DNA of 64,000 bases from Tridacna crocea (GCA_943736015.1 OX031071.1:10946119-11010118); one strand, 5' to 3'; shown: positions 11,096 to 21,824, counted from the stretch's first letter. The notes: a model not told the origin generated them from the sequence alone. Numbers and translations are program-made.

Positions 11096-11213
11096 CTGTT
11101 TTTACAAGTTCTTGTGTGAGCAATTGCAACAATTGCGTACATGATATATCCTTGCAAATTTCGTCTAAGTCATTTCCTAAGAAAAGGTCAAAATGTGGTT
11201 TGGCTTCCGCCAT
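11096..11213 (-). CDS. Candidate first coding exon of an unidentified gene
   Basis: On the minus strand an ATG at 11213 in a strong context (ACAATGGCG) opens a 39-codon frame starting MAEAKPHFDLFLGNDLDEIC and ending in a Leu/Gln-rich acidic stretch (LLQLLTQELVKT). It stops at a good donor, AACAG|GTAACTG, phase 1. Composition and the MAEA start look like a genuine 5' exon, and the frame is not part of any repeat family in the window. The same frame stays open upstream to 11348. I do not recognise the protein. I could not identify a convincing downstream exon between 11095 and 1, so the gene would continue left of the window or through exons too small to see. Confidence 0.4.
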
Positions 11214-11521
11214 TGTAAAGACAGCAAAGCTGTGCACTTTTCTTTCGCAAAAGTTTGGTTGGAGACACGCATAACATGAGGGTACTGAGGAAATCCACGT
11301 GATAGTGCTGTTTTCTCGTGTTTCGGGCGTGTCGTTACAATAAAACAAAACAATGAAATTTGATGAAAGTCATGTTTCTTGATATACTTATGTCATGTGG
11401 GCGTGTTTATAGGGTCATGCGGTAATGAAGGCATGTCTTTGCATAATATCTAGGACAAACTTTATACAGAATGCAGTCTCTATAAAATGATTTATATAAA
11501 ACCCCAGTCGATCACTAAGTT

Positions 11522-11623
11522 GGTTAGAGCACAAAAAGAGAATTCTTCGAGAAAATAAAAGCTACGGCGCAGAGCGCCTTCGCTTTTATTTTCTCGAAGA
11601 ATTCTCTTTTTTGTGCTCTAACC
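11522..11623. repeat. 102-bp near-perfect hairpin
   Basis: Arms of 41-42 bases (11522-11562, 11582-11623) begin GGTTAGAGCACAAAAAGAG and enclose a 19-base GC-rich loop. One base differs in the A/T run. The near identity suggests a recent foldback; no partner copy is present. Confidence 0.85.
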
Positions 11624-11796
11624 ATTACTTTTTAAAAATCCACGTACTGAATCCACGTGTACTGGTCAGACTTTACTCTTGTTATGCAAATATGTACAGG
11701 TGAATAAGACCTCTGCCTCCTTTCCTCCTGCGCACCCCCCCCTCCTCAGGAATTCAGAACCCACTTTATAACTACAATGATAAAATGTTCGAGTCG

Positions 11797-11995
11797 CTGT
11801 GGCTCAGTCGGTAGCGTGCAGAACTTGAATTCGGGATCGTAGGCCATTTTTTTTTCCGAGGATTAATGATAGTCTTTGCGACAGGTTTCATTCCTCTCCC
11901 ACCGCTGACCATTGTTTCGATGATTGTTATGTGAGAAAGCAGCCAGTGGCTTGGAAAGAAAATTGTGTGGTGCACTGGAGTCTGGTAAAAGAGAC
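11797..11995 (+). mobile_element. SINE related to the 10563 element
   Basis: A box GTGGCTCAGTCGG; the body TGAGAAAGCAGCCAGTGGC and TTGGAAAGAAAATTGTGTGG matches the 10563 copy. The tRNA-like B box is lost. An inverted body fragment lies near 12130-12165. Confidence 0.62.
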
Positions 11996-11999
11996 TCCT

Positions 12000-12140
12000 G
12001 CAAAGTATGGTTAGGTACACTGGCAGCCGCGATTTTTAAACATAATTTCTGTTATATCGCGGCGATCAGTGCACCTATCCTTGCGTTCCTTGAGTCTTTT
12101 TTACCAGTAATTCGCACAAATATTTCTTTTCAAGCCACTG
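12000..12140 (+). repeat. Dispersed repeat with TTATATCGCGGCG core, copy 1
   Basis: TTCTGTTATATCGCGGCGAT, CAGTGCACCTAT and CTTGAGTCTTTTTTACCA recur at 25060-25150. Confidence 0.55.
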
Positions 12141-12181
12141 GCTGCTTTCCCACAATCATCGTCGACTTTTTGCCATTTTGA

Positions 12182-12255
12182 GCCACCTTCAATTTGTCGC
12201 CTGCAAATGCCTTCAATTTAAACAAGTCTAAAATATTGTAGTTTAAGGGGAACTC
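12182..12255 (+). mobile_element. Family A MITE 3' fragment
   Basis: It carries the diagnostic right half (TTGTCGCCTGCAAATGCCTT, AAGTCTAAAATATTGTAG) directly beside a complete copy, suggesting an older copy cut by the newer insertion. Confidence 0.55.
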
Positions 12256-12442
12256 TTAACCCTCTAGCACAATATCCCTGATATAGAACACTTTTGAAAG
12301 CACTTTAATAGATAGGATAGAAAACATTGTGGGAAAAAGAGGAAATGCTGGTTACAAGCATTTTCTCCTTTTCACACAATGTTTTCGGAAGGTGTTTATT
12401 ATCGGGATCGTTAAAGGTCGTTATTGTGTGGTAAAGGGTTAA
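12256..12442 (-). mobile_element. TTAA MITE (family A), 187 bp
   Basis: TTAACCCTCTAGC...GTAAAGGGTTAA ends with the CATTGTGGGAAAAAGAG palindrome centred near 12354. It is shorter than other copies. Confidence 0.8.
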
Positions 12443-12475
12443 TGAAAATTCGCTTCTTCATTTTTGGTGATACAG

Positions 12476-12704
12476 TTAACCCTTTACTCCACAGATACTC
12501 ATTTCTACGCATTACTTGTAGGAGCCTTTAGAAAACATTGTGGCAAAAGGTGAAATTGCTCGTGACGTGCAATTTCACCTTTTGCCACAATGTTTTCTAT
12601 GCTCTCAAAAGGTGTCATATACACATAAGAAACAGCTTCATCCTTGCTGATATTTAGGGTCAATTAGAGATACCATAAAAATGCCTTATGAGGTAAAGAG
12701 TTAA
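12476..12704 (+). mobile_element. TTAA MITE, subfamily A-prime, 229 bp
   Basis: It shares TTAACCCTTTAC/GTAAAGAGTTAA ends with family A but has a distinct core, TGGCAAAAGGTGAAATTGC, palindromic about GCTCGTGACGTGC, and a distinct right half (CACATAAGAAACAGCTTCAT). Copies at 24821-25048 and 34519-34747 are near identical. Confidence 0.85.
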
Positions 12705-13218
12705 GCACTACTTTCCAATGAGAACCATTTTTCAGTTATTTCCCTTGGTTCTTCTCCAGTACTACATTGGTCCTGATAAGGGAATTACTTGGATTTTTAT
12801 CCTTGGTTTTCTTGCATCGAACAGCTATTTTTCCGAGACAACATTTCAAGTAAATCTTGTAAGACTGTTTTACAAACCGATATATAAGGAGTTCCTGGTA
12901 ATTAAGAACAGAATTTGATTTAAATTACATGTGGACCTTATACATATATCATAAACCATTGTTATGATTATCGCAACATCCCCAAAGGAACCATGAGTAA
13001 AAATAAAGGAATATATGTGAAAGGACCACTGTGTCATTTGGTTACCTTCAGTCTTTATCTGACAAGGGCGATAATTTAACTGACAGGAATGGCCTATACA
13101 CTATTAACTGTTTAAAGTGGCTCCCCACAGCGATGGGTTCGCACCCATCATTCTTCGTAACAGGCGTTCAAATCGTAAACTATCTGAAAACCATTTGCTT
13201 TTACATAAAACAAAGTGA
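12705..13218. other. No gene recognised
   Basis: A 66-codon open frame near 12718-12918 is hydrophobic and unflanked by splice sites. I treat it as chance. Confidence 0.45.
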
Positions 13219-13452
13219 TTAACCTTTTACCATACAATCAAAACTTTTAATGATTCTGAGATAAAAACATTTAGAATACAATGTGGAAAAAGGATAAAAT
13301 AATGGCATCCGACATGATATCCTTTTTCCTCACAGTTTTCTCCCCTTTGAGAAATGAATTTTCATTTTCAATATACATATCTTAATGTATCTTCTTCAAA
13401 TGGTTTGAATTTGGACAAGTCTAAAATTTAAAGCGTGAAACGGAAAGAGTTT
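13219..13452 (+). mobile_element. TTAA MITE (family A), diverged
   Basis: TTAACCTTTTACC left end, ACAATGTGGAAAAAGGATAAAAT hairpin and TTTGGACAAGTCTAAAATTT right half; the right terminus is degenerate. Confidence 0.7.
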
Positions 13453-13689
13453 TGGCAGTATATCAACGAGTAGCTCAAGTACAACAATCTACGGCTTTCC
13501 CTCTCATTCTTGAAAAGTGAATCATTTACGTTCCATTCATAAGAACTCTCGTATTTATGGGTAGCTATGTGTTCTTTGGCGAAACCTTGGAACTCTACGG
13601 AACCGTGTTAGTGTCATGTGTCACATGCTCTTTTTTCCCAATTCGTTAGGACGAAATGCTAATTCGGTTAACCATTTACCAAACAATTG

Positions 13690-13910
13690 TGACTTCACTA
13701 AAACGTGCAGTTTGGTGCATAAACGTGCAGTCTGGTGATCGATCGACGTCGCCATTTTGGATGTTGTGTTGCAAGTGTACTCATGTATACGGGGCAGCCA
13801 AAAGGGAAACCGGTTTTACGTGTACATGATATATTTGTTCGGGGCATACTATCCGATCAGATCACGAAAAATTTTGTTGCAGTAAAATGATATTTTATCA
13901 AATCGGTATT
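13690..13910 (+). repeat. Dispersed repeat (family H), copy 1
   Basis: AAAACGTGCAGTTTGGTGC, GTGCAGTCTGGTGATCGATC and TGTTGTGTTGC recur in the same order at 19308-19520. Confidence 0.7.
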
Positions 13911-14094
13911 TCGTTATAACGAAAAAAATGTACCACTTGACAGCTATTGGCTGCCATAGAATCTCATAGCCTCAGTTTGCTTCCATTCTTCTCTACATAC
14001 GTATTTCGCCCAAATGACAAAAGTTGTCAATTTTGAAGCTGTTGAACTATATAAAAAATATATGTGTTTATTGTTTCCTAATTGACCAACGACT

Positions 14095-14312
14095 TTTACC
14101 TTTTACCACACAATAACGACTTCGAAGAAGCCATTTGAAAACATTGTGGGAAAAGAAGAAAATGCTGGTAACCACCATTTTCTCCTTTTTCTGCAAAGTT
14201 TTCCTATCTATCAAAGCAAAATTCTTCCACCATTTAAGCCATTTTGAAATTGTCGTCTGCAAATTCTTTCAATTTGGGTAGGTCTAAATTTTTTTCCTGT
14301 TAGGTAAGTGGT
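14095..14312 (+). mobile_element. TTAA MITE (family A)
   Basis: The left end is TTTTACCACACAATAACGAC. The palindrome AAAATGCTGGTAACCACC has a mismatch. The right half reads TTGTCGTCTGCAAATTCTTT. Confidence 0.75.
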
Positions 14313-14780
14313 GAAAGAAAGTGCTCAGTCTAAATATTTTTCATCTAAACTTGAAGGCAACACAACTTCTGACAACTATCAAAAGTGATGTTTCTCTAAA
14401 ATTATAAGTTCTCTTTACCATTTTTCTCCCAGATTTTTCATAAGCCTTTCACCTCAGGGCCGTTAAAACACGGGATTTTGTGGGTAAAAGGAACTCGAGG
14501 GTACCAAGTTACAGCGTAAAAAATTGTTAGTCCGAATAATAATTAACTGACGGTGTCCAGAAGAGGAGATCAAGTCCAGGCTGGAACTGCATGTAAACTG
14601 ATCTATGTCTGTCTTTTTTTACATGGACCCCACAGATATTGGGATTGACAAAGAATTGTGGATAAATCCCAATCCTGCTAAATAACTAGCATGAAATTTT
14701 CATGCAGAACGCAAAAATCTCAAATTGCGATCTACTGTTTCAAAAATATTTTTGGAAGAAAATGTTTCCTTATCGGAAAG

Positions 14781-14866
14781 TATAGATCCAAGATCAGACT
14801 GCACATTCTGTTCTGGGCTTATATTTTGTCTTCTGACATTCTGTGCAGCCTGGTCTTGATCTACAA
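14781..14866. repeat. Family D palindrome with enlarged loop
   Basis: ATAGATCCAAGATCAGACTG and TGTGCAGCCTGGTCTTGATC are separated by about 40 bases containing a second TTCTG repeat. Confidence 0.65.
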
Positions 14867-15153
14867 CGTCTGCAAAAGGTTACCGAGTCGCGCTTATCAA
14901 CTAAAGGGTAAACGCACGATTTGCCTGCCTAGTGAAAGGAAATTAATTTTGACGATATTTCCTTCCTTATGACGTCATTGAGACAGAAATGTGTTGATTT
15001 ATCCGTGATGGCAATACCTTAGATATTACAAATTGTGTGATTATCAAAGCTTTTCACGCCAAAGGCTGTTTAAGACATTTATCGCTTTACCAAACAACGA
15101 AAAACCTTTGCAAATGACAAAATTTAACTGACTCAAATGATTTTTATAGGGCA

Positions 15154-15409
15154 TGCAACACGCGAAAAATGGGACATTCGTACATTTGCTTAAAGTGTCG
15201 TGTTGGATCAGCCTGCGCGGACTGCGCATGCTAATCCGAAACGACGCTATCCGTTTTTATGTAAATTATTGTGTTGCGCAAGACTACTGTGGCACAAAAT
15301 TTACTGTTTTCGTAAAGTGCCGTCTCGGATTAGCCTGCGCGGACTGCGCAGGCTGATCCGAGACGACACTTTACGGAAATGTCCAAATGCCCCTTTTCGC
15401 AGGTTGCAA
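15154..15409. mobile_element. Double-hairpin MITE (family B), 256 bp
   Basis: Ends are TGCAACACGCGAAAA and its inverse. Two internal hairpins share the palindrome GCCTGCGCGGACTGCGCAGGC-type core, each flanked by GTGTCGTCTCGGAT-type arms, with a TTTTTATGTAAATTATTGTG spacer. Confidence 0.85.
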
Positions 15410-15532
15410 GTGATATCATGGTTCTGGCAAAAGGTTTGATGCATCTCCCTGATGAATTATACTGAGCAAGTCTTCATATATGAGTATGAATCCATGAATT
15501 CTTATATTGCCTGACAATCAACTGAATGTTGA

Positions 15533-15610
15533 GATAGACTGGTCCTTGGACACGGAAAAAATGTAGAGACCCAAAACTTTCGGTCCATGCATGTCAGCCT
15601 GTGCGAGAGG
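15533..15610 (+). repeat. Dispersed repeat (family N) copy
   Basis: CTGGTCCTTGGACACGG and GCATGTCAGCCTGTGCGAG. Confidence 0.5.
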
Positions 15611-15738
15611 AATTTAAAAGATGTACTTTTGGGCAATGGTTTGACATTTCTCTCGCAGATTTTCATACCTCTGAAAACGATATTCCTTCCGTTAACCTTT
15701 GGCTGCTAAGCCCAACTTACGTACCATATGCGGACAGT

Positions 15739-15788
15739 GTAGATCAAGATCAGACTGCACAGAACGTGCAGTCTGATCTTTGATCTAC
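15739..15788. repeat. Family D palindrome, 50 bp
   Basis: The cleanest copy: GTAGATCAAGATCAGACTGC, loop ACAGAAC, then the inverse arm to GATCTAC with one extra T. Confidence 0.8.
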
Positions 15789-15869
15789 GCCGTCCGATAA
15801 GAATATATTATTCCCCAAAACATAATTTGAAACAGCTATATTTGGGTTTTTACTGCTGCATTTTCTATT

Positions 15870-16836
15870 TATTATTAAATGTTTAGAAGGGTAAGTATTA
15901 ATAACCACAAATATTTTTCAAACAATTATCATAGAAATATTTTGATTCATACCAAAAAGCTTCTTGTTTAGTTAGCAAAGACTAAGAGCTCTCCAGTTTC
16001 ATGTTTTGTAGCATTTTATTCTCTAAGAACTTCATTCCGAGTTCCCACATCAAACATTTAGGATGCATATATTGTTTCGTTCACCCTATTTGTTAACCCA
16101 TACATGGATCCGTGGAAATCGATATTTGACCAATCAGGACATCGGGTTTATTCTACCCGATGTCCTACCTTGGTTTCTGCTATTTCGGCTCACAAATAAA
16201 CGACTGTTGACGTTGGAAGAATGCAATTCTCTTTATTTATGTTGTGTTTTTAACGTTTGAATTTAAAAAAAAACCTTACAAAATGTGCTTTGCGAACGTG
16301 TACCGATCACGTGAGATCACGCAGAGGCTATAGAAAAGTTTAAATTGTGATGATTACTGAAAATTTGAACTTGTGCAAAGAGCTAATCAGCGCTGGATAA
16401 TAGATTAACTTAAAGTATTCTGTAATTTTTCCTTTCTGAAAGAGAAAACTGGAAAACAAAGGTAAAAACAGACCTATTTGAAGTATTAATAAAAAGAAAA
16501 TACTTTTACTTGAATGTTAACCTTGTTCAATAACCTATGCACATCCAAAAAGTGCCCGCGTTACTTGTCACCAATGTTTCAATTTGACATTAATTTTAAC
16601 CCATGGTGCATGAAGAATATGCTGAATGTGTACTGGGATCGTATATACGATCCCTGATGTGTAGATATAGATCAGATTGCAAATTACATGATGTTTATTC
16701 TTGGATTTAAAGTACCTGCTGATTACAATAAGCACTTTGACGTGTAGTTCTTCCTCATTATAGGAGTATATTTCAATTTTAAAAAAAAGTCTAACTTCTG
16801 ATCTGGTGGAACATGGAAATTTTTCTCTTATCTGTT
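15870..16836. other. No gene recognised
   Basis: AT-rich, with only the short hairpin at 16133-16165. Confidence 0.5.
16133..16165. repeat. Short hairpin ACATCGGG/CCCGATGT
   Basis: AGGACATCGGG and CCCGATGTCCT pair around a 9-base loop. It is an isolated hairpin without a U-tract; no function is assigned. Confidence 0.6.
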
Positions 16837-17056
16837 TTAACCGTTTACCACATAACAGGTTTTAACGACCCATAGAAAGCTTTTAAAAGCATTGCGGAGA
16901 AAGGAGAAAATGCTTGTAACATTCATTTTATCCTTTTCTCACTGTGTTTTGCGCTCTTTCAAAAACAAATTTCAATTTTTGAATCATTATTTTGTTGTCT
17001 GCAAATATTTGAATTGGGATTGTTCTAAAAATTTTGTCATTTGGTGACGAGTTTAA
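16837..17056 (+). mobile_element. TTAA MITE (family A)
   Basis: TTAACCGTTTACCACATAAC at the left, a mutated hairpin (AAAATGCTTGTAACATTC), TTTGTTGTCTGCAAATATTT at the right and TTTAA at the end. Confidence 0.75.
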
Positions 17057-17139
17057 ATGGATTAGCACATCTGCACATTAGCACAAAGGGTGTGTTGGTA
17101 AACTGTTAATTTGATAAGAAGTGTCTTTGATTGCAAGAC

Positions 17140-17363
17140 AATTTGCCGCTCAATCCCTACTTTTGACACCCCTGAGAAAGAAGCCTTTTGAAAACACTGT
17201 GCGAAAAGGAGAAAATGCTGGTAACCAGCATTTTCTCATTTTCCCACAGTGTTTTCTACCCTTCCCAGAACAAATTTCAATTTTTCAGTCACCTTTATTT
17301 TGTCATCTGCAAATGCTTTCAATTTGGACCAGTCTAAAATTTTCTCGTGTGGTAAAGAGTTAA
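17140..17363 (+). mobile_element. TTAA MITE (family A)
   Basis: It has a clear palindrome AAAATGCTGGTAACCAGCA with ACACTGTG arms, TTGTCATCTGCAAATGCTTT and a GTAAAGAGTTAA end. The left end is truncated or altered. Confidence 0.8.
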
Positions 17364-17551
17364 GGAGATTTCTTGCAATCAAATAATGAAAACAATAAAT
17401 TGCATTTAAAAGTTTCATAAACAAAATATTTGTTTTGTAACACAGCGAACTTTTGTCGTGGATCTGTGTGTATTATGCGTCTGCTTCGAGCGAGTTACTT
17501 TCATTTCTAATATCTGTTTAGCTACAAGTCAAAGTGAAAGAAAATCACACT

Positions 17552-17625
17552 TGATCGGAAGTGTCGTCTCGGATCAGCCTGCGCTGACTTCGCAAGCTGA
17601 TTTGAGACGAAATTTTAAGCAAATA
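17552..17625 (+). mobile_element. Family B MITE fragment (one hairpin)
   Basis: AAGTGTCGTCTCGGATCAGC and a mutated GCGCTGACTTCGCAAGC core match one of the two family B hairpins. Confidence 0.6.
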
Positions 17626-17643
17626 TCTGAATGAACTTTACCA

Positions 17644-17841
17644 GGGCCCGTATTCACCAACCATTCTTAAGAACATTCTTTGTCTTGTTCTCCAAGATTT
17701 TCCAGGTTTGAAAGAAACACAGCTTCTGATTGGCTAAACCATTCGGTTTAGCCAATCCGAAGTTGTGTTACTTTCAAATGTAGAAAATTCTGGAGAATAA
17801 GACAAAGAATAGTCTTAAGAATGGTTGGTGAATACGGGCCC
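17644..17841. mobile_element. 'TATTCACCAACC' MITE (family C), 198 bp
   Basis: A nearly perfect palindrome: GGCCCGTATTCACCAACC with the inverse at the right end, and CTGATTGGCTAAACCATTCG folding onto GGTTTAGCCAATCCGAAG in the middle. Confidence 0.87.
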
Positions 17842-17900
17842 AGGTCTAACTTTGACCAAAAGGTCTTTTCATTTCGTTGCGGAAATTTACACTTACACCT

Positions 17901-18228
17901 GCGCATGTCATATTCATCGAAGATTCGACATTTCTGCTATGTCGCATCACCGATCCCCTATACTGGGGAAAAGTAGGGCTTACACCGAAGGTATTACCCA
18001 AGCCTGTAGGAGCTATTTTAACAAATGGCACGTGCGTAGGTTTCTTGCTAGCTGATCATGGCTGAATGAATCGCACTAGTAAGCGTTTTACTGGGTAAAG
18101 GTTTATTTTAGTTTGAAATTCAAAGTAATGGTGCTCGCGTAAAAAAGTAGTCCGGTTCTGTACCCAGAATGCCCAAATTAGACAGGTGTGTATTTGTAGA
18201 ATGCCATCTGGCGGGAGATAGCGCTTGC
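17901..18228 (+). mobile_element. Single-arm relative of the 718-bp foldback
   Basis: It matches the left arm of the 6519-7236 element from GCGCATGTCATATTC through TAGTCCGGTTCTGTACCC to GCGGGAGATA, with about 20% divergence by eye. The second arm is absent. Confidence 0.8.
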
Positions 18229-18596
18229 CCAAGACCTCGACAAACTTATATTCTCTCAGTATACATTAGAGATTGCTGGAAGCGTTAACGATACGTGAAA
18301 TAATGCATCTATTTTATGAATCAAAGAATTTTAACGAGCACTTTTACGAGGGCACATTTCCTGCTTTAAAACCTCGTATTGTTTAATCTTGGTATATTAC
18401 CGATATGATATAGTTTTAACAGATGCATTTTCTTTGTTTTACCGATCCTCGGTAGCTTGATGTTGACGCTCAGGAGCTGTAAACCATGGGTTGTAGGTTA
18501 AATTCCTGACCTAGACTAAATTCTTTGAATTGTTTAAAGTCTTTGCGACAGAGTTCACGTCTATATGAGCAATACTATATAGCAAAAAGCTTTTTT
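18229..18596. other. No gene recognised; possible degenerate tRNA-like head
   Basis: CGGTAGCTTGATGTTG at 18448 and TAGGTTAAATTCC near 18496 faintly resemble A and B boxes. This is too weak to call. Confidence 0.3.
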
Positions 18597-18828
18597 TTAA
18601 CCGTTTACCAAACAATCCCCTGGTTTTTATGGCCTAGAAGAAAAGAAACTTCTGAAAACATTGTGGCAAAAGGAGAAAATGCTGGTAACCAGCATTTTCT
18701 CCATTTTCCACAATGTTTTCTACTCTTTTAAAGTCAAGATTCAATTTTTGAGTCGGGTTTATTTTGTAGTCTGTGATTTATGCTTTCAATCTGGACCAGT
18801 AAAATTTTGTCGTTTGGTAAAAAGTTAA
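18597..18828 (+). mobile_element. TTAA MITE (family A), 232 bp
   Basis: TTAACCGTTTACCAAACAATC left end, GAAAACATTGTGGCAAAAGG hairpin and TTTGTCGTTTGGTAAAAAGTTAA right end. Confidence 0.83.
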
Positions 18829-18909
18829 AGGATTTCCGTGTACCATGATACCAACAGAATTATTACGTATTCCTCTATATCCGTGAAATCCATTTTGTCT
18901 GAAATAGGA

Positions 18910-19040
18910 CCTGACGGTCCACTTGTATTTTGACATGCAGAATATCGACCAATTGCGAAAAAATTCGACCCATTTTAGCCTTCGCTGACTGCGCAGGTTG
19001 ACTTGGTGGATACTTTTCGCAGATGCATAAGCACTCTTTG
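18910..19040 (+). repeat. Dispersed repeat (family N) copy
   Basis: GCTGACTGCGCAGGTTGACT and CGCAGATGCATAAGCACTC share order with the other copies. Confidence 0.45.
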
Positions 19041-19051
19041 CACAGTATTAG

Positions 19052-19310
19052 TTGTACGGTCAGGTGGCTGGGGACTTGGAAACTTGTTCAAGGTTGTTGT
19101 GAATCATGTCACCCCGAGCCGAAAAAGTTTCCAAGTCCCCTGCCACCTGACCGTACAAGGAATTTATTATAATGCAAAGTTTTACCCTTTCAAAGCGCGT
19201 TAAGCGAACTTTTCCTGTTTGATAATCTCACGGATCGAGTATGCTGACGAAATAGGAATTCCTTTCTGAGTGCCCCAACTCAATGAAAACCGACGTCACT
19301 GAAAACTTAC
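19052..19310 (+). repeat. Local duplication unit 1 with hairpin
   Basis: It begins with a 107-base hairpin (19052-19158) whose arms start TTGTACGGTCAGGTGGC, followed by GTTAAGCGAACTTTTCCTG and TTCCTTTCTGAGTGC. The same order recurs about 470 bases downstream. Confidence 0.78.
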
Positions 19311-19520
19311 GTCAGTAAAACGTGCAGTTTGGTGCTTAAATGTGCAGTCTGGTGATCGATCGACGCCCCATTTTGAATGTTGTGTTGCGCGTGTAGTGAT
19401 GTTTACGGACATTAAAAAAGCTGGCTTTACGTGGATTTTGCCAGGGAACATGATATATATATGTTCCCGGCATGTTAACAAATCGGATCACGAGAAGTTT
19501 CTTTGCAGTATAATAATATT
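19308..19520 (+). repeat. Dispersed repeat (family H), copy 2
   Basis: Matches 13690-13910 from AAAACGTGCAGTTTGGTGC through GATCACGAGAAG...TTTGCAGTA. It lies between the two units of a local duplication. Confidence 0.7.
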
Positions 19521-19523
19521 AGA

Positions 19524-19755
19524 TGTACAATCAGGTGGCAGGGGACTTGGAACGTTGTTCACGGCTGTGGCGAATCTTGTCGCCCCGAGCCGAAGTCCCC
19601 TGCCACCTGACCGTACAACGAATTCATTATACTGCTTTTACCCTTCCGACATTTCGTTAAGCGAATTTTACCTGCTTTTTGGTATAAAAAACTGACCACG
19701 CTGACGAAGTTGAATTTCCCTTCTGAGTGCTCAATTTCATTGAAACTGACGTTTA
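19524..19755 (+). repeat. Local duplication unit 2 with hairpin
   Basis: The TGTACAATCAGGTGGCAGG hairpin (to 19618), GTTAAGCGAATTTTACCTG and TTCCCTTCTGAGTGC repeat unit 1 with moderate divergence. Confidence 0.78.
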
Positions 19756-20029
19756 ACCTGTCGGTTTGTCAGTAAGTAGTATGAGGCCGTATTATCCAGA
19801 CTAAGTCTTGGTTTTGGGCAGAATACTAACGGTAGGCCTATAACGCCGGTATGTTCCCCGGTTGGTGTCGACAAAGTCGGGTGAAACCTAGTTGTTTGTC
19901 AGTGGTGTTCCATTGATTGTCAGCAGGGGATGATCAGCGCTTTTTTCCTCCTCATTAAAGCACGGCCCTGCCCCGATAAATAGCCTTTTTATTGACCGGA
20001 TTAGGCCCGTTTGAATATTCTCACAGCAA

Positions 20030-20210
20030 TATTACTCACAGCAAATGTTGGATTGTAGTATTTTGTAAACTCATAAACAGAAAATGCTGACACACGCCAA
20101 AAAAAAGCGGAAACATGGTTCCATCGTTATACATTTGCTTAAAACAAAAGGACTAACATATTGATTGAAAATGCACAGACAAGATGTCGTTGGCACCAAA
20201 TTACACTCAA
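20030..20210 (+). repeat. Dispersed repeat (family J), copy 1
   Basis: TTGTAAACTCATAAACAG, GCGGAAACATGGTTCCATCG and GCACAGACAAGATGTCGTTG match 26637-26790 in order. Confidence 0.75.
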
Positions 20211-21349
20211 ATAAATTACACGAGCGTATAATACATTTGCAATTAATTAACACAAAGGTCAAACAGCTACATTAATTCGATTGCATGCTTAAGTGAATGA
20301 GTGTCAAACATACGGAACATTATTTGGTTAACATTTTCGGCGGAAAGGCTGCATTCGATTCTTGCGTTCAATATCGGTACCGTCCTCTTGTGAATACCAA
20401 ACAATTGGGGAGAATAACATATCAGCCTGAGAGAAAGCTCTATAAATTATTAATTACCGACAATAACCAAATTATGATGGCATTGTTTAGATCATATCAC
20501 GCGGTTTGTTTTTCTTTCTCACATTTTATAGCAGACTGAGTTTACCATTTCTGTCTGTAAAGAAACGCCATTCAACTGGCTGTCAGTTCTGGATATGAAC
20601 TAATCAATCTATACACTGTTAATGTCTGAAACAAAGCGTCTGAAATAGAGATAGCCACAGGAAGACTTCAAAAGCATCAAATATTCTTTCTTGTTCGTAA
20701 TCCCAATATATCATTTCCTTTCTTTTTCACAAAATCCAATTTTGAGAAAAATCAACACAACATTTTAGAGTTGATATGTCGCATCTTTTCTACCCTAAAT
20801 TTGGCTGAAGCCCGACAGAACAAAAAGTAATTTTGGGAGAACTTCAACAAGAATAAATGAAAAAGTAACGCCGATAACATCCCACCCAATGGCTTGGCCG
20901 AATAAGAAGAATTAAATCATGTTAGAATAAGTTCGTGCCGTAGTGAATTGGAATGTACAATTGACTAGATTATGTGACAGCCATGGTCACCTGCCCGTCC
21001 TTGCGTCTGTCCACTGTGGCTCTTTCAATCTCATCGAAATATTTAAATATTATCTCATTGCGTCTTAGCAAGTAGTGATTTTTTTTCTCCCGCTAGATGG
21101 GACATACGTTGACATCGGCTAAATTAAGGAGTACAAGAATTAAACTGTTCTGTCTTACTCTGATCCATTTAGGAGCTTTTGAATTCATTTAAGGGCAACC
21201 ATGCGCATAAAAGGTCCTGGCTGCGTTTTCAGGATTTTCTCCTCTTCTTCAATGCCTTCAATAACCTTCTTATCAAGGGTTCCCAAAACTCAGGAAATTT
21301 ATTTGCATCTTATGCATATATCAGTTTACGAGAAGGGAGTAAGATATGG
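20211..21349. other. No gene recognised
   Basis: An 80-codon frame (20297-20539) has no splice support or recognisable domain. CTCCCGCTAGATGG at 21089 is a fragment of the foldback family centre. Confidence 0.45.
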
Positions 21350-21582
21350 CCGGTGTAATGCAGAGAAATGACCCTCCCTACAAGGGTCATTTCTCTACGT
21401 AGAATAACGACCCGTGTCATTCCTCTGCGTAGTGATATGACTTCTGGGGTCTTTTCTTTACGTAGAATAATGACCCGGGTCATTCCTCTACGTAGTGAAA
21501 TGACTTCTGCGGTCTTTTCTTTACGTAGAATAATGACCCGGGTCATTTTGTAGGGGAGGTTTATTTCTCTGCATTACACCGG
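21350..21582. mobile_element. TIR element with internal TACGTAG repeats (family K), 233 bp
   Basis: Ends CCGGTGTAATGCAGAGAAAT are inverted at both sides. The interior is a short tandem of GAATAATGACCCGGGTCAT alternating with TACGTAGTGAAATGACTTCT. Confidence 0.83.
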
Positions 21583-21824
21583 CAACACGCGAAAAGGGAC
21601 ATTGCATAAAGTGTCGTCTCGGATAAGCCTGCGCAGTTCGCGCATTCTAATGCGAGACGGCACTTTACAACTACATTAGGTTTTGGCCAACAGTAGACTT
21701 GCACAAAACATACAATTACATAAAAACAGAAAAGGTCGTTTCCGAATTGGTAGCATGGAGTGCACAGGCTGATCTGAAATGATACTTTAGGCAAATGTTC
21801 GAATGCCCCTTTCCACGTGTTTCA
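21583..21824. mobile_element. Family B MITE, diverged, abutting a family K element
   Basis: GCAACACGCGAAAAGGGACA left end, GTGTCGTCTCGGATAAGCC hairpin, TACATAAAAACAGAAAAGG spacer and an eroded second hairpin. It starts directly at the end of the 21350-21582 element. Confidence 0.75.

Noticed and set aside
11490..11640. Rho-independent-like terminator hairpin
   Set aside because: Bacterial terminators do not apply in this eukaryotic context, and the arms are far too long.
15200..15439. Similar frames with SLRGLRRLIRDDTLRKCPN
   Set aside because: They recur at every family B MITE because the hairpin arms are translated; no gene is implied.
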